64,000 bases of DNA, from positions 95,713 through 159,712 of the forward strand of contig CAZRIV010000011.1 of assembly GCA_964600235.1 (NCBI GenBank). The letters run 5' to 3'. The position numbers and the translations under genes are program-made. Of the stretch, positions 52,201-59,379 are shown piece by piece. The notes beneath the pieces are model-generated. The model had not been told where the DNA came from. It was given only the letters and a program-made list of their open reading frames with translations, and made no database searches. Origin of the DNA: MWEI01 sp964600235 (GTDB lineage Bacteria > Desulfobacterota > Desulfomonilia > UBA1062). How positions within the stretch are numbered: the stretch's first letter is position 1; every line of letters starts with the position of its first letter.

Positions 52201-53942
52201 ACACCCAATCCCTTCATGCGTGCCTCAGTCAGGGTGCCGTCTTCATTGCACCCCCGGATCCGGTAGTATCTCGACAGGGCGTCCTCATAGGCCGCCTTGT
52301 CTACGGACACGATTTCGATCCCCGGCCCGCCCGTGCCGGGCTCGCGGTAGAAACGCTCGGGGAGCATGTCGTCCCTGCGGGTAAAGCCGCGGAGGCTGTT
52401 GATGTGGCGCTCCAGGGTATAGATGTTGTCCCCGAACCTGAGCAGATCCTGGTTGTCGTAGGCAAGGCCGGTCAGCGCGGCGAATCCCTTGGCGTATTCC
52501 TCCAGGGATGCCCCCAGGCAGGCAAACCTGCAGGCCCCGATGGTGTCGATGACGGCATTGAGGTCTTCCGCGATCTTGATGATGCGGGCCTTGCCGGAAA
52601 ACGAAAACCTGTCCGTGGCGACCGGCTTGCGGAGGATCTCGTGCGCAATGGGATAGGCCCTCAGGTGGCATCCCCCCCGGGTGGAGGTGCCGTAGGCCAG
52701 GGCCATGCCGTAGGCCCCCCGCGGGTCATAGGCGGGAAGCTCCAGGGCCTTTACGCTCATGGACATCCCCGGCGCGCCCAGTTCCTTGGCAAGGATTGAA
52801 GACCCCATCCTGAGGAGCTCGGCCTCATGGCCTTCCCCCATGATGGAACGCACCTTGTCCACGAGGACCTCTCCGGCATACCGCGTGCCTTTGATCTCGG
52901 CCAGGCAGGCAATGGTGGCCGCGGCGGTAATGGTGTCCATGCCGGTCTCATTGCAGATATGGTTGGCCTCGATGATGGATTCAAGGTCGTCATTCTCGTT
53001 GAGCGCGCCGAAGTGCGACAGGGTCTCATACTCGGGTATCTCCCGGCTGGATTTCTGTTTGCAGGCAATGGGGCAGCCGTGGCAGGCATAGTGAGCAGGA
53101 TGCTCCTTTGACCTTATGGCAGGCCCGCTGAAGGCCCTGTAGCCTTCGAAATAGGTCCTGCGGAAATTGGCTGTGGGCATCATGCGCCGCGACGCGATGA
53201 GGTCAACCAGGGCGCTCGTGCCATAGGCACTGATCCCCGAGCGTCCCATGATGGCGGGCGACGCATCGAAGAGGCGGATGATGTCTCTGCGGGCAGTCTC
53301 CAGGGCCTCCTTGTCACGGGCTTCCCCTGCAAGGACGCCCGAACCTCTTACGGCGACGGCCCTGAGGTTCTTGGATGCCATGACCATGCCGAGACCGCCC
53401 CTGCCCGAGGTAAAGGACGAGTCAACCATGATGGATGCATAGCGGCACGACCTGAAGGCAGCCTCTCCCACGGCGGCTACCGAGCCCTTGAAGGAGCCGA
53501 ACCTTCCGAACACGGATGACAACGGGGTGTCAAGCGCCCACGAAGTATCTTCAAAGCTGACCGAGTGGTCATTCACGAGGATGACTGTCTGCTTATCGCC
53601 CCTGCCCGTGATGTGAATGACATCGATACCCGCCTTCTTCATGGCCACGGCGAGCCCACCGCCCACGGAGCTGCTGCATATGGTTCCGGTGAGAGGGGAA
53701 AAGGCCGATATCATCATGCGGCTCGCTGAAGGGATGCGCGACCCGGTGAGAGCGCCGGTGGCGAAGACAAGCGGGGCCTCGGCATCACAGGCATCCACCG
53801 TGGGTGAGCCGTTGAGAAAATACGTACCCATGCCCCTGCCCCCGAGAAATGCGCGCGACACCCCGGGATCGAGGGTCTCCCTGTGGGCCTGCCTGGCTCT
53901 CAGGTCTATGAAGAGGCATGTATGCCTGAATTCTTTCCCCAT
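52185..53942 (-). CDS. Aldehyde:ferredoxin oxidoreductase (tungsten enzyme family)
   Basis: 585 residues, full length for AOR. N-terminal domain with FLGGRGMGTYFL and SRMMISAFSPLTG (pterin binding), Fe-S ligands CHGCPIAC plus a later Cys (in IDTIGACRFAC), and DPRGAYGMALAYGTSTRGGCH. These enzymes oxidise aldehydes to acids with ferredoxin as acceptor, using tungstopterin. No accessory molybdopterin genes are nearby. First gene of a two-gene operon with the class II aldolase. Confidence 0.92.
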   Translation of the reverse strand: MGKEFRHTCLFIDLRARQAHRETLDPGVSRAFLGGRGMGTYFLNGSPTVDACDAEAPLVFATGALTGSRIPSASRMMISAFSPLTGTICSSSVGGGLAVAMKKAGIDVIHITGRGDKQTVILVNDHSVSFEDTSWALDTPLSSVFGRFGSFKGSVAAVGEAAFRSCRYASIMVDSSFTSGRGGLGMVMASKNLRAVAVRGSGVLAGEARDKEALETARRDIIRLFDASPAIMGRSGISAYGTSALVDLIASRRMMPTANFRRTYFEGYRAFSGPAIRSKEHPAHYACHGCPIACKQKSSREIPEYETLSHFGALNENDDLESIIEANHICNETGMDTITAAATIACLAEIKGTRYAGEVLVDKVRSIMGEGHEAELLRMGSSILAKELGAPGMSMSVKALELPAYDPRGAYGMALAYGTSTRGGCHLRAYPIAHEILRKPVATDRFSFSGKARIIKIAEDLNAVIDTIGACRFACLGASLEEYAKGFAALTGLAYDNQDLLRFGDNIYTLERHINSLRGFTRRDDMLPERFYREPGTGGPGIEIVSVDKAAYEDALSRYYRIRGCNEDGTLTEARMKGLGVCSIR

Positions 53943-54046
53943 CGTTCGCTACTCTAGTTTAATCCTGGGTGGATCTCAACCCCAATGAGTTGGTGAAGCA
54001 GGCGGGCATTGGGTGGAAGTTTCTGAAAGAAAGGATTTCATTACGG

Positions 54047-54610
54047 TCATCGCCCTGCGCCCACAGAATAAGCCTGGACGGAGGTATCATTCCACCCTCT
54101 CCGTCTGAACTGCCTCTTGGTGGCCCTGATGATTTCCACGGCCTTTCTGTAGCTCAGGGTCTCCTGCAGCAGGAGTTCCTCTGCAAGGGATTCCACCGCA
54201 TGCCAGTTTGCCCGGGATCTCAGCATGGATTCACAGCGGATATACAACCAGTTGATATATGCCGCACACTCACGACTGGATCTGCATACATTTTCAGCAA
54301 GGTCCATGGCCTTGTGATCATCGGCCCATTTCCCTATGTAGTCATGCTTGCCGGTCAGGAGAAAAACGGCAGCGCCTCCTGCCAGGGAAACCATCATGTC
54401 TTTCTCTATGGAGGCCCTCGTCCTCGAGAGTTCCTCACCATCGATGAGGGAGGCATCGATCCTTTGATCATGCCGCATAAACCCTTCGTACTCCCCATTG
54501 GACCTGATCGTTACATACCTGAACTTCTTGCGGACCAGGTATGAAGCTACGGCATGACCCGCTTCGTGATATGCGGTCCTTGTTCTCCTGGATACCATTT
54601 TCTTATTCAT
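54047..54610 (-). CDS. Stand-alone M41 (FtsH-type) peptidase domain without AAA module
   Basis: 187 residues from the ATG at 54610. HEAGH (H15, E16, H19) in TAYHEAGHAVASYLV, helix SIEKDMMVSLAGGAAVFLL, third metal ligand Asp (about 98 in KWADDHKAMDLAENV) and the C-terminal ESLAEELLLQETLSYRKAV follow the M41 protease domain of FtsH in order. The AAA+ ATPase and TM parts of FtsH are absent. In-frame upstream ATGs (54655, 54760) exist, and no ribosome site decides clearly. Monocistronic; partner ATPase or target unknown. Confidence 0.75.
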   Translation of the reverse strand: MNKKMVSRRTRTAYHEAGHAVASYLVRKKFRYVTIRSNGEYEGFMRHDQRIDASLIDGEELSRTRASIEKDMMVSLAGGAAVFLLTGKHDYIGKWADDHKAMDLAENVCRSSRECAAYINWLYIRCESMLRSRANWHAVESLAEELLLQETLSYRKAVEIIRATKRQFRRRGWNDTSVQAYSVGAGR

Positions 54611-54899
54611 GATTCCGGCCTGAACATTACCCAGACGATATATTATAGAGCCCATATCCCTGAAGATAGATTCTCCCTGATATGCGTCTGCTCGATAACC
54701 CCGGACCTTGAGATCGGTCTGCCGACTGAAGATACCTTCGAAAACCGATCGGGCGTGCATATATACAGAAAATCAATGATCTCAAGAAATACCCCCGAGA
54801 ATAAGCACAAAGGATTTCATGTGCCGGGGTTTGCCTTCACCGCCGGGTTTCCTCCAATAAAAAGCCCTCCTCTTCCCCCTGCACACGACCCTTTTCTCC

Positions 54900-54928
54900 T
54901 TGATTCCGTATTTTTCATTTTTTATACT
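54900..54928 (+). promoter_or_regulatory. Sigma-70-type promoter of the acyl-CoA synthetase
   Basis: TTGATT (54900-54905), 17-base spacer, TATACT (54923-54928, 5 of 6). The predicted start of transcription is near 54936, leaving an 80-base leader that contains the 54965-54990 hairpin. Confidence 0.5.
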
Positions 54929-54964
54929 CTCCCCATAGAAACGATGGTCCTATCAAAAGTGTCA

Positions 54965-54990
54965 CTTATGTGGCAGAATGCCGGCATAAG
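54965..54990. promoter_or_regulatory. Leader inverted repeat before the acyl-CoA synthetase
   Basis: CTTATGTGGCA (54965-54975) and TGCCGGCATAAG (54979-54990) pair with one bulge around a GAA loop. It sits between promoter and start codon, so it may be an operator (acyl-CoA synthetase genes are often controlled by TetR- or GntR-type repressors) or an RNA hairpin. Confidence 0.4.
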
Positions 54991-55016
54991 ACAGTAAAAA
55001 TAACGGGGAATGACAA

Positions 55017-56648
55017 ATGCCTATCACAGAGATTCTAGCCCGCAACGCCGCCCTGTACGGTGATGAGATCAGCCTGGTTGAAATCAATCCCGATATCAAG
55101 GAAAGGAAGGCAAGCTGGAAGGAATACGAGCTTGTCGAGACCAATCCCGAAAAGAGATACCGCCGCGTAATGACCTGGCGTGAGTTCGAAGACAAGGCCA
55201 ACCGTTTTGCCAATTTCCTGCTGGAGCGGGGCATACGGAAAGGCCACAAGATCGGAATCCTGCTCATGAACTGCCTGGAGTGGCTGCCTATCTATTTCGG
55301 TGTCCTGAAGACCGGCGCCATAGCGGTGCCGCTCAACTACCGCTATACGGCCGACGAAATCAGATACTGCCTCGACCTGGCCGAGTGCGACGTCCTGATC
55401 TTCGGGCCGGAATTCACCGAGAGGATCGATGCGATCCGCGAGCAGATCCCGAACGTGAAGATGCGGCTGTTCCTGGGGCTTGACTGCCCCGCCTTTGCCG
55501 AAAGCTATTATGCGCTGACTGCGTGCTGCTCCTCAGTGGCGCCCGGTATCAAACTTTCCGACGATGATGATGCGGCCATCTATTTTTCATCCGGCACCAC
55601 GGGTTTCCCCAAGGCAATACTCCATTCTCACCTGGCCCTGATGATTTCCTGCGAGGTGGAAATGGACCACCACAAACAGACCCGCGGGGACAATTTCCTC
55701 TGCATCCCGCCGCTCTATCACACCGGCGCAAAGATGCACTGGTTCGGCAGCTTCCTGGCCGGGAGCAGGGCCGTCCTGCTGCGCGGCGTCAAGCCCGAAT
55801 GGATCATGAAAGCGGTGTCTGAAGAGCGGATAACCATCGTCTGGCTGCTGGTCCCGTGGGCACAGGACATCCTCGATGCCATAGACCGCGGCGATATTAA
55901 TCTGGGAGAATACAAGCTCGATCAGTGGCGGCTGATGCACATCGGCGCCCAGCCGGTCCCGCCCAGCCTGATCAAACGCTGGAAAAAGGTATTCCCGAAC
56001 CACGACTACGACACGAATTACGGCCTGTCGGAATCCATCGGTCCAGGCTGTGTACACCTGGGCATGGAAAACATCCATAAGGTCGGAGCCATCGGAAAGG
56101 CCGGCTACAAGTGGGAAGTGCAGATCGCAGATGTTAACGGCCACCCGGTGAAGCAAGGCGAGGTGGGGGAACTCTGTGTCAAGGGTCCGGGCGTGATGAA
56201 ATGCTATTACAGGAATCCGGAAGCCACGGCCGAGATTCTCAAGGACGGCTGGCTCTACACGGGCGACATGGCGCGCATGGATGAAGACGGCTTCATCTAC
56301 CTGGTCGACCGGAAAAAAGACGTGGTCATCAGCGGCGGCGAGAACATCTATCCGGTGCAGATCGAGGATTTCCTGCGCACGCATGACGCCATCAAGGACG
56401 TGGCCGTCATCGGCCTTCCCGACCAGCGCCTGGGCGAAATCCTCGCGGCTGTCATCGAGTTGAAGCCGGGAGTTTCCTGTACGGAAGATGATATCGCACA
56501 GTTCTGCGAAGCACTGCCGCGCTACAAGCGCCCGCGAAAAATCTTCTTCGAAGCTGTGCCGCGCAACCCCACCGGCAAGATCGAGAAGCCGAAGCTCCGG
56601 GAAAAGTACTGCGGCGGCAGCCTCGTGGAGGCACAGACCGAGCGCTGA
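55017..56648 (+). CDS. AMP-dependent acyl-CoA synthetase (FadD/CaiC-like)
   Basis: 543 residues of the ANL superfamily. Core motifs: YFSSGTTGFPKAI (P-loop, about 190), NYGLSES, WLYTGDMARMDEDGFIYLVD, RKKDVVISGGENIYP and the catalytic Lys in NPTGKIEKPKLRE. They activate carboxylic acids (fatty or aromatic) to CoA thioesters through an acyl-AMP. An extra segment of about 20 residues near the start (DIKERKASWKEYELVETNPE) is unusual. Substrate not readable; no beta-oxidation genes adjacent. Last resident-type gene before the integron. Confidence 0.88.
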   Translation: MPITEILARNAALYGDEISLVEINPDIKERKASWKEYELVETNPEKRYRRVMTWREFEDKANRFANFLLERGIRKGHKIGILLMNCLEWLPIYFGVLKTGAIAVPLNYRYTADEIRYCLDLAECDVLIFGPEFTERIDAIREQIPNVKMRLFLGLDCPAFAESYYALTACCSSVAPGIKLSDDDDAAIYFSSGTTGFPKAILHSHLALMISCEVEMDHHKQTRGDNFLCIPPLYHTGAKMHWFGSFLAGSRAVLLRGVKPEWIMKAVSEERITIVWLLVPWAQDILDAIDRGDINLGEYKLDQWRLMHIGAQPVPPSLIKRWKKVFPNHDYDTNYGLSESIGPGCVHLGMENIHKVGAIGKAGYKWEVQIADVNGHPVKQGEVGELCVKGPGVMKCYYRNPEATAEILKDGWLYTGDMARMDEDGFIYLVDRKKDVVISGGENIYPVQIEDFLRTHDAIKDVAVIGLPDQRLGEILAAVIELKPGVSCTEDDIAQFCEALPRYKRPRKIFFEAVPRNPTGKIEKPKLREKYCGGSLVEAQTER

Positions 56649-56731
56649 GGAACACACAGACCCGGCAGGCACATTCTGGCTGTCCGGTTTTCATCCGGAT
56701 CCATACGATGCGTTCACTCCACAGGGGGACC

Positions 56732-56752
56732 GCCGGTTCTCACGAGACCGGC
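56732..56752 (+). terminator. Hairpin after the acyl-CoA synthetase
   Basis: GCCGGT (56732-56737) pairs with ACCGGC (56747-56752); CTC and GAG can extend the stem inward with one bulged base. TGAATTTTCTCT follows. Weak intrinsic terminator. Confidence 0.4.
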
Positions 56753-56805
56753 TGAATTTTCTCTCTGTCCACTGCACCTGGAATATACCTTAAATATTCA
56801 ATGAT

Positions 56806-56835
56806 TTGACAGCTTTTCATCTTATCTGTTAAAAT
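56806..56835 (+). promoter_or_regulatory. Strong promoter reading antisense into intI
   Basis: TTGACA (56806-56811, consensus), 18-base spacer, TAAAAT (56830-56835, 5 of 6). The transcript would run into the 3' end of intI from the opposite strand; only very short frames follow. It may make an antisense RNA to the integrase. Confidence 0.45.
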
Positions 56836-56952
56836 GCCTGAAACAACGCACCATGACATGCATTTGCGCTACATCTGATTGCGTCATTTCCATGAGGAGG
56901 GCCCGGTATCATCCCCCGCACGCCCACCCTGAAGGGACGGAGTCTGTCCGCG

Positions 56953-57918
56953 TCAGACCATGCGGTCGAGCGGACTCTTCACCGCAGAGGCCCCGCGCTG
57001 CATGACATGGGTGTAGACCATGGTGGTGTTTACATCCTTGTGTCCGGGGAGTTCCTGTACCGTGCGGATATCATACCCGTCTTCGGGCAGATGCGTAGCA
57101 AAGCTATGGCGGAAGGTATGGCAGCCTACCGGCTTTGTTATGCCGGAAATGACAACTGCCTTTCTCACCATCCTCTGCAGGCTGGAGGGATGGATATGAT
57201 GGCGACACAAGGTGCCGGTCAGCGGGTCCCTGGAAATTTCCTGTGTCGGGAAGACAAACTGCCATCCCCATTGCTCGGAAGCCTGTGGATATTTGCGCCC
57301 CAGGGCAAACGGCATGGACACCCTGCCTGGTCCCCTGGAAAGGTCAGACTCATGAATAATCCGTGTGTGCCTTAATTGATCGTGCAGGGGTGCCTCAAGC
57401 TTTTGGGGAAGCATGACCACGCGGTCCTTCCCTCCCTTGCCCTGGCGTACCGTAATCTGGTGCATGGCAAAATCAATATCCTTCACCCGAAGGCGACAGC
57501 ATTCCATGAGCCTCAGCCCACAACCATAGAGCATGCTGGCCATGAGCCGCTGGATGCCGGTAAGGACATTCAGTACACCAGCTATCTCTTCTCTTGTCAT
57601 GACAAGCGGTATGCGGCCCGGTTTTTTGGCGCGAACAGCCTGGATGGATTCACCAATATCGATATGGAGCACATCACGGTAGAGAAACAAAATGGCATTG
57701 AATGCCTGGTTCTGGGTCGATGAACTCACCTTTTTCTTTACGGCAAGGTGTGAAAGATAGCCTTCAATTTCAGCAGCACCCTTCTGGCGCGGATGACGCA
57801 TATGATGAAACATAAGGTAGCGCTTGATCCACCCGATATAGGTTTTCTCAGTGCTCAGGGAATAATGTTTTGTCCTGATGACAATCCTGATCTGATCAAC
57901 AAGCTTTACTTCTGCCAT
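56953..57918 (-). CDS. intI: Integron integrase IntI
   Basis: 321 residues, full length. Tyrosine-recombinase residues: R136 (in GCGLRLMECC), Lys in GKGGKDR (161-164), H267 and R270 (in CHTFRHSFATH), H293 and nucleophile Y302 (in VYTHV). The extra domain unique to integron integrases is present at 205-223 (ALGRKYPQASEQWGWQFVF). Odd: P278 and P291 replace leucines of the usual THLLEDGYD and QELLGHKD patterns, in helices next to the active site; the enzyme may be weakened. GAAGGAGG lies before the ATG. Divergent from the cassette array, as in all integrons. Recombines attC with attI. Confidence 0.95.
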   Translation of the reverse strand: MAEVKLVDQIRIVIRTKHYSLSTEKTYIGWIKRYLMFHHMRHPRQKGAAEIEGYLSHLAVKKKVSSSTQNQAFNAILFLYRDVLHIDIGESIQAVRAKKPGRIPLVMTREEIAGVLNVLTGIQRLMASMLYGCGLRLMECCRLRVKDIDFAMHQITVRQGKGGKDRVVMLPQKLEAPLHDQLRHTRIIHESDLSRGPGRVSMPFALGRKYPQASEQWGWQFVFPTQEISRDPLTGTLCRHHIHPSSLQRMVRKAVVISGITKPVGCHTFRHSFATHLPEDGYDIRTVQELPGHKDVNTTMVYTHVMQRGASAVKSPLDRMV

Positions 57919-58090
57919 GTTTCAAACCTCCTTCAAGAGTTCCAAAGCAAGTGCCTCATGGATCCAGCTATTTTTATTTTAATAAATTATTAATAGCGTA
58001 TTGCCCTGCAATCAATACCTGGATATATTGCACTTGTGCGTCGGATAATTAGATAGCCATAGCAAAAGTGCGGTATAGTTATTGTTATGC
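57919..58090 (+). other. attI region, ending at core GTTATGC
   Basis: AT-rich region between intI and the first cassette. The crossover core is GTTATGC at 58084-58090: the first cassette's attC opens with GCATAAC, its exact reverse complement, which shows that the cassette's left end is here. The exact left limit of attI and additional integrase-binding repeats were not identified. Confidence 0.75.
58001..58029 (+). promoter_or_regulatory. Candidate cassette promoter (Pc) in the attI region
   Basis: TTGCCC (58001-58006), 17-base spacer, TATATT (58024-58029, 5 of 6). It points into the array and lies about 55 bases before the first cassette junction, a normal place for Pc. A second possible -10 (TATAGT, 58072-58077) lacks a good -35. 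Confidence 0.5.
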
Positions 58091-58099
58091 GAGGAAAAA

Positions 58100-58618
58100 A
58101 TGAATCCAAAATTACGATGTGCAGAATCTGAACTCTCATTCTTTGCTGCCCGATACCAGTATCCATTGCAGGATACGAAAATCTTGAACCTGAGGCCGAG
58201 TATTGCGAAACGAGGATGGCTTATAAAAGATGAACTAAGAGCTATTGCAAAATGGAAAGCCCCTCGAAGTGCGGGGCATATGGAGGATAACACAGAGGAA
58301 TATGTCAAAGAAATTACGGCATTTGCTCTTGGAGCTTCAACTGAGCGGGCTCGCATAGAGGTGCTGACTAACCTTGATGGTGTTCAGTGGCCAACAGCTT
58401 CTGTGATCTTGCATTTCTTCCATAGCGAACCCTACCCTATATTGGACTTTAGAGCACTTTGGGCAATATCTTTAGCAACACCGGTTCAGTACTCCTTTAA
58501 TTTCTGGTGGTCCTATGTTCAGTTCTGTAGTGATCTATCAAAACGTACCAGTTTGGATATGAGAACTCTCGATCGAGCATTATGGCAATATTCAAAGGAG
58601 AAACAAAAGAACGCATAA
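58100..58618 (+). CDS. Cassette 1: HhH-GPD/DNA-glycosylase-like small protein
   Basis: 172 residues; GAGG lies before the ATG at 58100. The middle (89-123) reads LTNLDGVQWPTASVILHFFH, then PYPILDFRAL: the L-x-G-V-x3-T-A-S hairpin followed by a conserved Asp resembles the helix-hairpin-helix plus catalytic Asp of base-excision glycosylases (EndoIII/MutY type), though the fold is short and the rest is unlike known enzymes. No signal peptide, so cytoplasmic. TAA overlaps the start of attC1. Expressed most strongly if Pc is active, being the first cassette. Function proposed by motif only. Confidence 0.6.
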   Translation: MNPKLRCAESELSFFAARYQYPLQDTKILNLRPSIAKRGWLIKDELRAIAKWKAPRSAGHMEDNTEEYVKEITAFALGASTERARIEVLTNLDGVQWPTASVILHFFHSEPYPILDFRALWAISLATPVQYSFNFWWSYVQFCSDLSKRTSLDMRTLDRALWQYSKEKQKNA

Positions 58619-58668
58619 CCACAAAATCCACCGGACGGCTAAAGCCGCCGGTGATCTACATGTTATGT
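58613..58668 (+). repeat. attC1 (56 bp)
   Basis: Opens GCATAAC (58613-58619), closes GTTATGT (58662-58668). The inner arms CACCGGACGGCT and AGCCGCCGGTG pair with one unpaired A in the left arm, the extrahelical base typical of attC. The opening box is the exact complement of the cassette 1 left core GTTATGC. Confidence 0.92.
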
Positions 58669-58697
58669 TTGAAAGAATTAATGATTAAGCTGAGGGC

Positions 58698-59312
58698 ATG
58701 AATATTTTTCCTACAAAAAAACAATGGAAAAGTTGGACTCTCCCAAGCAAAGCTTCATACATCGGAGTTGTTCTATCATTGGTTCTTTTTGCAATTGGAT
58801 TTTTAATTAATGAGTATTCATCTAGCTATTCTCGGGAATCAGATCAACCCAAGTTGGTTATAAGAACTCAAAATAAGCCTTACCTACGATATAAAGTAGT
58901 TGGTAATAATGGCATTGAATTCTCATATGAACTATCTTTTCAAAACTATGGAAAAAATAATGCCATAAATATCAATTATTCTTACGTAAGACAAAAGCTC
59001 TTAATCGGCGATAAAACTATTGTTCAAGTCAACAATACCTCCAATAGCGATAATCCTCCCTCTAAAGCAGGTTATACTGCACCAACAAAATTAATATCAG
59101 GAGATAAGTTTTTCCAGATATTTCAGCTAAATGGAAATGGCTTAAAAGTAGATCAAATAAAATCGCTTATTAATTACTATGAACTTGGTCAACTAGCAGT
59201 GATAATTGATATTGGTATCGAATATGATGATGCTATAACTTTGAAAAAGTATAAGAGTTCAGAAATTTTAAAAATATATAAAAATATGGATTCAATACTG
59301 AATAAAACATAA
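58698..59312 (+). CDS. Cassette 2: single-TM protein of unknown function
   Basis: 204 residues: a short basic N-terminus, one TM segment (about 20-38, YIGVVLSLVLFAIGFLI), and a beta-rich soluble domain of about 160 residues (KLVIRTQNKPYLRYKVVGNN, ELSFQNYGKNNAININ). Type II topology would place it outside the membrane. AT-rich codons. No recognised domain; resembles accessory membrane proteins common in integron cassettes and defence islands. The stop overlaps attC2. Confidence 0.7.
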   Translation: MNIFPTKKQWKSWTLPSKASYIGVVLSLVLFAIGFLINEYSSSYSRESDQPKLVIRTQNKPYLRYKVVGNNGIEFSYELSFQNYGKNNAININYSYVRQKLLIGDKTIVQVNNTSNSDNPPSKAGYTAPTKLISGDKFFQIFQLNGNGLKVDQIKSLINYYELGQLAVIIDIGIEYDDAITLKKYKSSEILKIYKNMDSILNKT

Positions 59313-59363
59313 CAAGCAAATGCAGCCGACGGCCTTCGGCCGCCGCTGATCCGCACGTTAGGT
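59307..59363 (+). repeat. attC2 (57 bp)
   Basis: Opens ACATAAC (59307-59313), closes GTTAGGT (59357-59363). Inner arms CAGCCGACGGCC and GGCCGCCGCTG pair with one extra base and one mismatch around a TTC loop. The opening box is the exact complement of the cassette 2 left core GTTATGT. Confidence 0.92.
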
Positions 59364-59379
59364 TTATAGAGGATAAATA

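Larger units (their letters stand above)
54611..55016. other. Intergenic region before the acyl-CoA synthetase
   Basis: About 400 bases. The left half may encode an N-terminal extension of the M41 gene if an upstream start is used. The right half carries a promoter (54900-54928) and a hairpin (54965-54990) for the acyl-CoA synthetase. A frame on the plus strand across it has no coding signs. Confidence 0.5.
56649..56952. other. Region between acyl-CoA synthetase and intI 3' end
   Basis: 304 bases without a supported gene. Contains a terminator-like hairpin (56732-56752) for the acyl-CoA synthetase and a strong sigma-70-type promoter (56806-56835) pointing towards the 3' end of intI. Confidence 0.5.

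Noticed and set aside
54554..54997. Open frame of 147 codons on the plus strand before the acyl-CoA synthetase
   Set aside because: Runs across the M41 gene start and the promoter region; no ribosome site, no family pattern.
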